Source: Calliopsis andreniformis
Taxonomy: Eukaryota > Arthropoda > Insecta > Hymenoptera > Andrenidae
Assembly: GCF_051401765.1 (NCBI RefSeq)
Contig: NW_027480422.1
Coordinates: forward strand, 17,626,001 to 17,690,000
Reading direction: 5' to 3'
DNA length: 64,000 nt
This document shows, piece by piece, positions 38,020 to 50,419 of this stretch; the stretch's first letter is position 1, and each line of letters opens with the position of its first letter. The notes under the pieces were generated by a model. It was not told the DNA's origin, did not search any database, and saw only the letters and a list, made by a program, of their open reading frames with translations. The translations under genes were made by a program, and so were the position numbers.

Positions 38020-38480
38020 AACCTAGGCTTCACCCTAGGCGTTGCTCCACCAGATCCAATAGTTAGGGCCTAAGAAGTCAAAGCCAGAAGCATAAAGTAC
38101 AATAAAAATCGAACAGTTTGTCCATCGTATAAGAGGAACAATTGCAACCAGTGTGAAAGTAATGGTCATTTCTACGTTCCGGGCAACCTAGGTTTCGCTC
38201 TAGGGCGTTGCTTCATCACATCGAATAGTTCGGGCCTTAGAAAACAAATCCAGACGCATGAAATACAGTAAAAATACAACAGTTTTTTCATCGTATAACA
38301 GGAATAATTGCAACAAGCCAGAAGGTAATGGTCATTTCTACGTTCCGGGCAATCTAGGCTTCTCTCTAGGGCGTTGCTCCACCAGATCGAATAGTTAGGG
38401 CCTAAGAAGCCAACGTCAGAAGCATAAAATACAATAGAAATACAACAGTTTTTCCATCTTATAACAGTATTAATTGCAAC
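38020..38480. repeat. Block 4 module T, copy 1
   Basis: About 2.8 monomers with CACCCTAGGCGTTGC, AATCGAACAGTTTGTCC, AATAGTTCGGGCC and GCAACAAGCCAGAAGG. The second copy is at about 41172-41632, offset 3152 bp (19 monomers less 2). Related GCAACAAGCCTGAAGG monomers near 54560 and 62030 show the same lineage in block 5. Confidence 0.72.
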
Positions 38481-39629
38481 CAGTGTGAAATATATGGTCA
38501 TTTCTACGATGCGGGCAGCCTAGGCTTCACTCTAGGGCGTCGTTCCACCAGATCGAATAGTTAGCGCCTAAGAAGTCTACGCCAGAGGCATAAAATACAA
38601 TAAAAATACAACAGCTTTTCCATCGTATAACAGGAATAATTGCAACAGTGTGAAAGGTATGGTCATTTCTACTTTCCGGGCAACCTAGGCTTCACTCTAG
38701 GGCGTTTCTCCACCACATCGAATAGCTGCGGCCTTAGAAGTCAACGTCTGAAGCATAAAATATAAAATAAATACAACAGTTTTTCCACTGTATAATATGA
38801 ATAATTGCAAACAGTGTGGAAGTAATGGTCATTTCTACGTTCCGGGCAACCTAGGCTTCACTCTAGGGCGTTGCTCAACCACATCGAATAGCTACGGCCC
38901 TAGAAGACAACGCCATAACTATAAAATACAATATAAATACAACAGCTTTTCCAACGTATATGATGTATATTTGGAAACAGTGTGAAAGTAAAGGTCATTT
39001 CTACGTTCCGGGCAACCTAGGCTTCACTCTAGTGCGTTGCTCCACCAGATCGAATAGTTAGGGCCTTAGAAGTCAACGCCAGAAGCATAAAATACAATAT
39101 AAATACAACAGTTTTTCAATCGTATAACAGGAATAATTGCAACCACTGTGATAGTTATGGTCATTTCTACGTTCCGGGCAACCTATGCTTCACTCTAGGG
39201 CGTTGCTCCACCACATCGAATAGCTGCTGCCTTAGAAGTCAACGCCAGAAGCATAAAATACAATAGAAATACAACAGTTTTTCCATCGTATAACAGGAAT
39301 AATTGCAACCAGTGTGAAATATATGGTCATTTCTACGATACGGGCAACCTAGGCTTCACTCTAGGGCGTCGTTCCACCAGATCGAATAGTTAACGCCTAA
39401 GAAGTCTACGCCAGAAGCATAAAATACAATACAAATACAACAGCTTTTCCATCGTATAACAGGAATAATTGCAACCAGTGTGAAAGGTATGGTCATTTCT
39501 ACGTTCCGGGCAACCTATGCTTCACTCTAGGTCGTTGCTCCACCACATCGAATAGCTGCTGCCTTAGAAGTCAACGCCAGAAGCATAAAATATAATATAA
39601 ATAGAACAGTTTTTGCATCGTATAACAGG

Positions 39630-40100
39630 AATAATTGCAACCAGTGTGAAAGGCATGGTCATTTCTACGTTCCGGGCAACCTAGGCTTCACTCTAGGGCG
39701 TTGCTCCACCACATCGGATAGCTACGGCCTTAGGAGTCAACGCCAGAGGCATATTATTCAAAATAAGTACAACAGTTTTTCCATCGTATAACATGAATAA
39801 TTGCAACCAGTGTGAAAGTGATGGTCATTTCTACATTCCGGGCAACCTAGGCTTCACTCTAGGGCGTTGCTCAACCACATCGAATAGCTACGGCCCTAGA
39901 AGACAACGCCATAACTATAAAATACAATATAAATACAACAGCTTTTCCATCGTATATGATGTATATTTGGAAACAGTGTGAAAGTAAAGGTCATTTCTAC
40001 GTTCCGGGCAACCTAGGCTTCACTCAAGTGCGTTGCACGACCAGATCGAATGGTTAGGGCCTTAGATGTCAACGCCAAAAGCATAAAATACAATATAAAT
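39630..40100. repeat. Block 4 module U, copy 1
   Basis: Nearly three monomers carry GGCATATTATTCAAAATAAG, CATTCCGGGCAACC, GCTCAACCACATCG and CACTCAAGTGCGTTGC. The second copy lies at about 41953-42423, offset 2323 bp (14 monomers less 1). The GGCATATTATTC variant is found only in these two places, so the copies are recent. Confidence 0.75.
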
Positions 40101-43100
40101 ACAACAGTTTTTCCATCGTATAACAGGAATAATTGCAAACAGTGTGAAAGATATGGTCGTTCCTACGTTCCGGGTAACCTAGGCTTCACTCTAGTGCGTT
40201 GCTCCACCAGATCGAATGGTTAGGGCCTAAGAAGCCTACACCAGAAGCATAAAATACAATATAAATACAACATTTTTTCCATCGTATAACAGGATTAATT
40301 GCAACCAGTGTGAAATTGATGGTCATTTCTACGTTCCGGGCAACTAAGGCTTCAGTCTAGGGCGTGGTTCACCCAGATCGAATAGTTGGGGCCTAAGAAG
40401 CCTACGCCAGGAGCATAAAATACAATATAAATACCACAGTTTCTCCATCGTATAACAGGAATAATTGCAACAAGCGTGAAGGTAATGGTCATTTCTACTT
40501 TCTGGGCAACCTAGGCTTCACTCTAGGGCGTTTCTCCACCACATCGAATAGCTACGGCCTTAGAAGTCATCGTCTGAAGCATAAAATATAATATAAATAC
40601 AACAGTTTCTCCATCGTATAACAGGAATCATTGCAACCAGTCTGAAAGACATGGTCATTTCTACGTTCCGGGCAACCTAGGCTTCACTCTAGGGCGTTGC
40701 TCCACGACATCGAATATCTACGGCCTTAGGAGTCAACGCCAGAGGCATAAAATACAAAATAAATACAACAGTTTTTCCATCGTATAACAAGAATAATTGC
40801 AACCAGTGTGAAAGTGATGGTCATTTCTACATTCCGGGCAACCTAGGCCTCACTCTAGGGCGTTGCTCCACCAGATCGAATAGTTAGGGCCTAAGAAGTC
40901 AGCGCCAGAAGCATAAAATAGATTATAAATACAACAGTTTTTCCATTGTATAAAGTGAATAATTGCAAACATTGTGGAAGTAATGGTTATTCCTACGTAC
41001 CGGGCAAGCTAGGCTTCACGCTAGGGCGTTGCTCCACCACATCGAATAGCTACGGCCTTAGGAGTCAACGCCAGAGGCATAACACACAATATAAGTAGAA
41101 CAGTTTTTCCATCGTATAAAACGAATAGTTGCAAACAGTATGAAGGTTATGGTCATTTCTACGTTACGGGCAACCTAGGCTTCACCCTAGGCGTTGCTCC
41201 ACCAGATCCAATAGTTAGGGCCTAAGAAGTCAAAGCCAGAAGCATAAAGTACAATAAAAATCGAACAGTTTGTCCATCGTATAAGAGGAACAATTGCAAC
41301 CAGTGTGAAAGTAATGGTCATTTCTACGTTCCGGGCAACCTAGGTTTCGCTCTAGGGCGTTGCTCCATCACATCGAATAGTTCGGGCCTTAGAAAACAAA
41401 TCCAGACGCATGAAATACAATAAAAATACAACAGTTTTTTCATCGTATAACAGGAATAATTGCAACAAGCCAGAAGGTAATGGTCATTTCTACGTTCCGG
41501 GCAATCTAGGCTTCTCTCTAGGGCGTTGCTCCACCAGATCGAATAGTTAGGGCCTAAGAAGTCAACGACAGAAGCATAAAAAACAATAGAAATACAACAG
41601 TTTTTCCATCGTATAACAGTATTATTTGCAACCAGTGTGAAATATATGGTCATTTCTACGATACGGGCAACCTAGGCTTCACTCTAGGGCGTCGTTCCAC
41701 CAGATCGAATAGTTAGCGCCTAAGAAGTCTACGCCAGAAGCATAAAATACAATACAACTACAACAGCTTTTCCATCGTATAACAAGAATAATTGCAACCA
41801 GTGTGAAGGGTATGGTCATTTCTACGTTCCGGGCAACCTATGCTTCACTCTAGGGCGTTGCTCCACCACATCGAATAGCTGCTGCCTTAGAAGTCAACGC
41901 CAGAAGCATAAAATATAATATAAATAGAACAGTTTTTCCATCGTATAACAGGAATAATTGCAACCAGTGTGAAAGGCATGGTCATTTCTACGTTCCGGGC
42001 AACCTAGGCTTCACTCTAGGGCCTTGCTCCACCACATCGGATAGCTACGGCCTTAGGAGTCAACGCCAGAGGCATATTATTCAAAATAAGTACAACAGTT
42101 TTTCCATCGTATAACATGAATAATTGCAACCAGTGTGAAAGTGATGGTCATTTCTACATTCCGGGCAACCTAGGCTTCACTCTAGGGCGTTGCTCAACCA
42201 CATCGAATAGCTACGGCCCTAGAAGACAACGCCATAACTATAAAATACAATATAAATACAACAGCTTTTCCATCGTATATGATGTATATTTGGAAACAGT
42301 GTGAAAGTAAAGGTCATTTCTACGTTCCGGGCAACCTAGGCTTCACTCAAGTGCGTTGCACCACCAGATCGAATGGTTAGGGCCTTAGATGTCAACGCCA
42401 GAAGCATAAAATACAATATAAATACAACAGGTTTTCAATCGTATAACAGGAATAATTGCAAACAGTGTGAAAGATATGGTCATTTCTACGTTCCGGGCAA
42501 TCTAGGCTTCTCTCTAGGGCGTTGCTCCACCAGATCGAATAGATAGGGCCTAAGAAGTGAACGCCAGAAGCATAAAATACAATAGAAATACAATAGCTTT
42601 TCCATCGTATATAATGTATATTTGCAAACAGTGTGAAAGCAACGGTCATTTCTACGTTCCGGGCAACCTAGGCTTAACTCTAGGGCGTTGCTCCACCAGG
42701 TCGAATAGTTAGCGCCTAAGAAGTCTACGCCAGAAGCATAAAATACAATAGAAATACAACAGTTTTTCCATCGTATAACAGGAATAATTGCAACCAGTGT
42801 GAAATATATGGTCATTTCTACGATACGGGCAACCTAGGCTTCACTCTAGGGCGTTCCTCCACCACATCGGATAGCTACGGCCTTAGGAGTCAACGCCAGA
42901 GGCATAAAATACAAAATAAGTACAACAGTTTTTCCATCGTATAACAGGAATAATTGCAGCCAGTGTGAAAGGTATAGTCATTTCTACGTTCCGGGAAACC
43001 TGGGCTTCGCTCTAGGGCGTTCCTCCACCACATCGGATAGCTACGGCCCTAGAAGACAACGCCATAACTATAAAATACAATATAAATACAACAGCTTTTC

Positions 43101-45860
43101 CATCGTATAAGATGTGTATTTGGAAACAGTGTGAAAGTAAAGGTCATTTCTACGTTCCGGGCAACCTAGGCTTCACTCTAGTGCGTTGCTCCACCAGATC
43201 GAATAGTTGGGGCCTTAGAAGTCTACGCCAGAAGTATAAAATACAATATAAATACAACAGTTTTTCAATCGTATAACAGGAATAATTGCAAACAGTGTGA
43301 AAGATATGGCCATTTCTACGTTCCGGGCAAAATAGGCTTAACTCCAGGGCGTTGCTCCACCAGATCGAATAGTTAGGGACTTTCAATACAACGGCAGAAG
43401 CATAAAATACAATAAAAATGCAACAGTTTTCCATCGTATAACAGGTAAGCTGCAACCAGTGCGAAAGTACTGGTCATTTCTATGTTCCGGGCAACCTAGG
43501 CTTAACTGTAGGGCGTTGCTCCACCAGATCGCATAGTTAGGGACTTAGAAATTAACACCAGAAGCATAAAATACAAAATAAATAGAACAGTTTTTGCATT
43601 TTGTAAAACGAATAATTGCAACCAGTGTGAAAGTTATGGTCAATTCTACGTTCCGGGCAACCTAGGCTTCACTGTAGAGCGTTGCTTCACCAGATCGAAT
43701 AGTTAGGGCCTTAGATGTCAACGCCCGAAGCATAAAATACAAATTAAATAGAACAGTTTTTCCATTGTATAAAACGAATAATTGCAACCAGTGTGAAAGT
43801 TATGGTCATTTCTACGTTCCGGGCAACCTAGGCTTAACTGTAGGGCGTTGCTCCACCAGATCGCATAGTTAGGGACTTGGAAATTAACGCCAGAAACATA
43901 AAATACAAAATAAATAGAACAGTTTTTCCATTTTATAAAACGAATAATTGCAACCAGTGTGAAAGTTATGGTCATTTCTACAATCCGGGCGACCTAGGGT
44001 TCACTCTAGGGCGTTGTTCCACCAGATCGAATAGTTAGGGACTTAGAAATTAACGCCAGAAGCATAAAATACAATATAAATACAACAGCTTTTCCATCGT
44101 ATATAATGTATATTTGCAGTGTGAAAGTAAAGGTCATTTCTATGTTCCGGGCAACCTAGATTTCGCTGTAGGGCGCTGCTCCACCCGATCGAATAGCTAG
44201 GGACTTAGAAGTCAACGCCATAAGCATAAAATACAATAAAAATACAACGGTTTTTCCATGGTATAAAAGGAATAATTGCTACCAGTGTGAAAGTAATGGT
44301 CATTTCTACGTTCCGGGCAACCTAGGTTTCACTCTTGGTCGTTGCTCCACCACAACGAATAGCTACGGCCTTAGAAGTCAACTCCAGCAGCACAAAATAC
44401 AATATAAATACAACAGCTTTTCCATCGTATATAATGTATATTTGCAGTGTGAAAGTAAAGGTCATTTCTACGTTCCGGGCAACCTAGGCTTAACTGTAGG
44501 GCGTTGCTCCACCAGATCGCGTAGTTAGGGACTTAGAAATTAACGCCAGAAGCATAAAATACAAAATAAATAGAACAGGTTTTCCATTTCATAAAACGAA
44601 TAATTGCAACCAGTGTGAAAGTTATTGTCATTTCTACGTTCCGGGCGACCTAGGCTTCACTCTAGGGCGTTGTTCCACCAGATCGAATAGTTAGGGCCTT
44701 AGATGTCAACGCCCGAAGCATAAAGTACAAAATAAATAGAACAGTTTTTCCATTGTATAAAACGAATAATTGCAACCACTGTGAAAGTTATGGTCATTTC
44801 TATGTTCCGGGCGACCTAGGCTTCACTCTAGGGCGTTGTTCCACCGGATCGAATAGTTAGGGCCTTAGATGTCAACGCCCGAATCATAAAATACAAAATA
44901 AATAGAACAGTTTTTTCATTGTATAAAACGAATAATTGCAACAAGTGTGAAAGTTATGGTCATTTCTACGTTCCGGGCGACCTAGGCTTCACTCTAGGGC
45001 GTTGTTCCACCAGATCGAATAGTTTGGGCCTTAGATGTCAACGCCCGAACCATAAAATACAAAATAAATAGAACAGTTTTTCCATTGTATAAAACGAATA
45101 ATTGCAACCAGTGTGAAAGTTATGGTCATTTCTATGTTCCGGGCAACCTAGGCTTAACTGTAGGGCGTTGCTCCACCAGATCGCATAGCTAGGGACTTAG
45201 AAGTCAGCGCCAGAGGCATAAAGTACAATAAAAATGCGACAGTTTTTCCATCGTGTAACAGGAATAACTGCAACCAGTGTGAAAGTACTGGTCATTTCTA
45301 TGTTCCCGGTAACCTAGGCTTCACTCTAGGTCGTTGTTCCACCAGATCGAATAGTTAGGGCCTAAGAAGTCAACGTCAGAAGCATAAAATACAAAATAAA
45401 TGGAACAGTTTTTCCATCGTATAAAAGGAATAATTGCTACCAGTGTCAAAGTAATGGTCATTTCTACGTTCCGGGCTACCTAGGTTTCACTCTTGGGCGT
45501 TGCTCCACCACACCGAATAGCTGCGGCCTTAGAAGTCAACTCCAGAAGCATAAAATACAATATAAATACAACAGCTTTTCCATCGTATAAAATGAATGAT
45601 TGCAAACAGTGTGAAAGTTACGGTCATTTCTACGTTCCTGGCAACCTAGGCTTAACTGTAGGGCGTTGTTCCACCAGATCGCATAGTTAGGGACTTAGAA
45701 ATCAACGCCAGAAGCATAAAATACAATATAAATACAACAGCTTTTCCATCGTATATAATGTATATTTGCAGTGTGAAAGTAAAGGTCATTTCTACGTTCC
45801 GAGCAACCTAGGCTTCACCCAGGGGCGTTGCTCCGCCTGATCGAATAGTTAGGGCCTATG

Positions 45861-47098
45861 AAGTCAACGCCAGAAGCATAAAATACAAAATAAATACAAC
45901 ACTTTTTCCATCGTATAAAACGAATAATTGCAACCAGTGTGAAAGTTATGGTCATTTCTACGTTCCAGGCAACCTAGGCTTCACTGTAGGGTGCTGCTCT
46001 ACCAAATCGAATAGATAGGGCCTTAGAAGTCTACGCCCGGAGCATAAAATACAATAAAAATACAACAGTTTTTCCATCGTATAAAATGAGTAATTGCCAT
46101 CAGTGTGAAGGTAATGGTCATTTCTGCGTTCCGTTCGACCTAGGATTCACTCTAGGGCGTTGCTGCACCAGATCGAATAACTAGGGCCTGAGAAGTCAAC
46201 GCCCGAAGCATATAATACAAGAAAAATACAACAGTTTTTCCATCGTATAACAGGAATAACAGCAGCCAGTGTGACGGTAATGCTCTTTTCTACGTTCCGG
46301 GCAACCTAGCCTTCACTCTAGAGCGTTGCTCCACCAGATGGAATAGTTAGGGCCTAAGATGTCAACGCCAGAAGCATAAAATACAATGTAAATACAACAG
46401 TTTTTCCATCGTATAAAACGAATAATTGCATCCAGTGTGAAAGTTATGGTCAGTCCTACGTTCCGGTCAACCTAGGCTTCACTGTAGGGCGTTGCTCCAC
46501 CAGATAGAATCGTTAGGGATTTAGATGTCAACGCCCGAAGCATATAATACAATGAAAATGCAACGGTTTTTCCATCGTATGACACGAATAATTGCGACCC
46601 GTGTGAAAGTGATAGCCATTTCTACGTTCCAGGCAACCTAGGCTTCACTGTAGGATGTTGCTCTACCAAATCGAATAGATAGGGCCCTAGAAGTCTACGC
46701 CCGGAGCATAAAATACAATAAAAATACAACAGTCTTTCCGTCGTGTAGAATGAGTAATTGCCATCAGTGTGAATGTAATGGTCATCTCTGCGTTCCGTTC
46801 AACCTAGGATTCACTCTAGGGCGTTGCTGCATCAGAGCGAATAGTTAGGGCCTGAGAAGTCAACGCACGAAGCATATAATACAATAAAAATACAACAGTT
46901 TTACCATCGTATAACAGGAGTAACTGCAACCAGTGTGAAGGTAATGGTCATATCTACGTTCCGGGCAACCTAGGCTCCACTCTAGGGCGTTGTTACACCA
47001 GATCGAATAGTTAGGACCTCAGAAGTCAACCCCAGAAGCATAAAATACAATGTAAATACAACAGTTTTTCCATCGTATAAAACGAATAATTGCATCCA
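45861..47098. repeat. Block 5 lead-in: first copies of the M1-M2-M3 module
   Basis: Here starts a set of three monomers used throughout the right end. M1 has CTCTACCAAATCGAATAG, M2 has GAGTAATTGCCATCAG with GTTCCGTTC(G/A)ACCTAGG, and M3 has GCATATAATACAA with AATAACAGCA(A/G)CC. M1 cores lie at 45997 and 46661 (four monomers apart), then 47159. These two copies are more divergent from each other than later ones, which suggests they are older. Confidence 0.75.
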
Positions 47099-50000
47099 GT
47101 GTGAAAGTTATGGTCATTTCTACGTTACAGGCAACCTAGGCTTCACTGTAGGGTGTTGCTCTACCAAATCGAATAGATAGGGCCTTAGAAGTCTACGCCC
47201 GGAGCATAAAATACAATAAATATACAACAGTTTTTCCATCGTATAAAATGAGTAATTGCCATCAGTGTGAAGGTAATGGTCAATTCTGCGATCCGTTCAA
47301 CCTAGGATTCACTCTAGGGCGTTGCTGCACCAGATCGAATAATTAGGGCCTGAGAGGTCAACGCCCGAAGCATATAATACAATAAAAATACAACAGTTTT
47401 TCCATCGTATATCAGGAATAACAGCAACCAGTGTGATGGTAATGGTCATCTCTACGTTCCGGGCAACCTAGGCTCCACTCTAGGGCGTTGTTCCATCAGA
47501 TCCAATAGTAAGGGCCTTAGAAGTCAACGCCCGAAGCATAAAATACAAAATAAATACAACAGTTTTTCCATCGTATAAAACGAATAATTGCAACCAGTGT
47601 GAAAGTTATGCTCATTTCTACGTTCCTGGCAACCTAGGCTTGTCTCTAGGGCGTTGCTCCACCAGATCGAATAGTTAGGGCCTTAGAAGTCAACGCCCGA
47701 AGCATAAAATACAATAAAAATACAATAGTTTTTCCGTCGTATAAAATGGATAATTGCAATCAGTGTGAAGGTAGTGGTCATTTCTACGTTCCGGGCAACC
47801 TAGGCTTCACTCTAGGGCATTGCTCCACCAGATCGAATAGTTAGGGCCTTAGAAGTCAACGCCCGAACCATAAAATACAGTAAAGATACAACAGTTTTTC
47901 CATCGTATAACACGAGTAATTGCAACCAGTGTGAAAGTGATGGTCATTTCTACGTTCCGGGCAACCTAGGCTTCACTCTAGGGCGTTGCTCCACCAGACG
48001 GAATAGTTAGGGCCTGAGAAGTCAACGCCCGAAGCATAAAATTCAATGAAAAAGCAACGGTTTTTCCATCGTATAACGCGAATAATTGCAACCAGTGTGA
48101 AAGTGACGGCCATTTCTACGTTCCGGCCATCCTAGATATAACTCTGAGGCGTTGCTCCACCAGATCGAATAGTTAGGGCCTAGGAAGTCAACACCAGGTG
48201 CATAAAATACAATAAGAATACAACAGTTTTTCCATCGCATTACAGGAGTAATTACAACCAGTGTGAAAGTGATGGTCATTTCTACGTTCCGGGCAACCTA
48301 GCCTTCACTCTAGGGCGTTGCTCCACCAGATCGAATAGTTAGGGCCTAAGAAGTCAATGCCAGAAGCATAAAATACAATGTAAATACAACAGTTTTTGCA
48401 TCGTATAATATGAATAATTGCAAACAGTGTGAAAGTAATGGTCACTTCAACGTTCCGTGCAACCTAGGCTTCACTCTAGGGCGTTTGTCCAACAGATCGA
48501 ATTGTTCGGGCCTAAGAAGTCAACGCGAGAAGCATAAAATACAATAAAACTACAACAGTTCTTCCATCGTATAACAGGAATAATTGCAACCAGTGTGAAG
48601 CTAATGGTCATTCCCACGTTCCGGGCAACCTAGGCTTCACTCTAGGGCGTTGGCCCACCAGATCGAATAGTTAGGGCCTATGAAGTCAACGCCAGAAGCA
48701 TAAAATACAAAATAAATACAACACTTTTTCCATCGTATAAAACGAATAATTGCAACCAGTGTGAAAGATATGGTCATTTCTACGTTCCAGGCAACCTAGG
48801 CTTCACTGTAGGGTGTTGCTCTACCAAATCGAATAGATAGGGACTTAGAAGTCTACCCCCGGAGCATAAAATACAATAAAAATACAACAGTTTTTCCATC
48901 GTATAAAATGAGTAATTGCCATCAGTGTGAAGGTAATGGTCATTTCTGCGTTCCGTTCGACCTAGGATTCACTCTAGGGCGTTGCTGCACCAGATCGAAT
49001 AACTAGGGCCTGAGAAGTCAACGCCCGAAGCATATAATACAAGAAAAATACAACAGTTTTTCCATCGTATAACAGGAATAACAGCAACCAGTGTGACGGT
49101 AATGCTCTTTTCTACGTTCCCGGCAACCTAGGCTCCACTCTAGGGCGTTGTTCCACCAGATCCAATAGTAAGGGCCTTAGAAGTCAACGCCCGAAGAATA
49201 AAATACAAAATAAGTACAACAGTTTTTCCATCGTCTAAAACGAATAATTGCAACCAGTGGGAAAGTTATGGTCATTTCTACGTTCCGGGCAACCTAGCCT
49301 CCACCCTAGGGCGTTGCTCCACTAGATCGAATAGTTAGGGCCTAAGAAGTCAACGCCAGAAGCATAAAATACAATTGCAAATACAACAGTTTTTGCATCG
49401 CATTACAGGAGTAATTACAACCAGTGTGAAAGTGATGGTCATTTCTACGTTCCGGGGAACCTAGCCTTCACTCTAGGGCGTTGCTCCACCAGATCGAATA
49501 GTTAGGGCCTAAGAAGTCAACGCCAGAAGCATAAAATACAATGTAAATACAACAGTTTTTCCATTGTATAATATGAATAATTGCAAACAGTGTGAAAGTT
49601 ATGGTCATTTCTACGTTCCGGGCAACTTAGGCTTGAATCTAGGGCGTTCCTCCACCAGATCGAATAGTTAGGGCCTTAGAAGTGAACGCCCGAAGCATAA
49701 AATAGAGAATAAATACAACAGTTTTTCCATCGTATAAAACGAATAATTGCATCCAGTGTGAAAGTAGTGGCCATATCTACGTTCGGGGCAACCTAGGCTT
49801 GGCTCTAGGGCGTTGCTCCACCAAATCGAAGTGTTAGGGCCTTAGAAGTCAAGGCCCGAAGCATAGAATACAATAAAGGTACAACAGATTTTCCATCGTA
49901 TAACAGGAGTAATTGTAACCAGTGTGAAAGTGATGGTCATTTCTACGTTCCGGGCAACCTAGGGTTTACTCTAGGGCGTTGCTCCACCAGGTGGAATAGT

Positions 50001-50419
50001 TAGGGCCTTAGAAGTCAACGCCCGAAGCATAAAATACAATGAAAATGCAACAGTTTTTGCATCGTATAATATGAATAATTGCAAACAGTGTGAAAGTAAT
50101 GGTCATTTCTACGTTCCGTGCAACCTAGGATTCACTCTAGGGCGTTTGTCCACCAGATCGAATAGTTAGGGCCTAAGAAGTCAACGCGACAAGCATAAAA
50201 TACAATAAAAATACAACAGTTCTTCCATTGTATAACAGGAATAATTGCAACCAGTGTGAAGGTAATGGTCATTTCTACGTTCCGGGCAACCTAGGCTTCA
50301 CTCTAGGGCGTTGGCCCACCAGATCGAATAGTTAGGGCCTATGAAGTCAACGCCAGAAGCATAAAATACAAAAGAAATTCAACAGTTTTTCCATCGTATA
50401 AAACGAATAATTGCAACCA
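47099..50419. repeat. HOR-2 copy 1, 20-monomer unit (3321 bp)
   Basis: TACGTTACAG at 47121 recurs at 50442, offset 3321 bp (20 x 166 plus 1). Matching holds from about 47099 to 48383 and, with one monomer fewer, from 48541 onward. The unit contains two M1-M2-M3 modules ten monomers apart (M1 at 47159 and 48819), so it is a doubled 10-monomer unit. It also holds one type-B relative with CCATCCTAGATATAACTC and GAGGC at 48146. No genes are present. Confidence 0.88.
50071..50169 (+). other. Zinc-knuckle-like short frame, probably fortuitous
   Basis: The plus-strand frame from the ATG at 50071 reads 32 codons to TAG and contains C-x2-C-x4-H-x4-C, with Cys, Cys, His and Cys codons between 50080 and 50121. 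The consensus monomer encodes the same pattern with Gly in the last position, from GGGC; here TGC comes from the CCGTGC variant. Six other monomers also complete it (489, 3808, 48419, 53235, 59046, 60707). I do not call it a gene: it spans a fifth of a repeat and sits in every monomer by descent, with no gene context. Confidence 0.25.

Larger units (their letters stand above)
25124..45860. repeat. Block 4: mosaic of dispersed multi-monomer modules
   Basis: About 125 monomers in which strings of two to five monomers recur at many offsets rather than one fixed HOR length. Examples of offset are about 2323 bp (39793/42116), 3152 bp (38172/41324), 6632 bp (36596/43228), 9955 bp (26641/36596) and 11278 bp (26094/37372). 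All are within a few bases of whole multiples of 166. Common marker states are CTACGGCC(C/T)TAG, CCATAACTATAAAATAC and GTGTGAAATATATGG. No gene, transposon or inverted segment was found. Confidence 0.8.

Noticed and set aside
44640..45010. Compensatory base changes in the dyad (GCGAC with GTTGT)
   Set aside because: The co-occurring copies are close relatives by duplication, so they count as one event. The pairs become wobble rather than restored Watson-Crick pairs.
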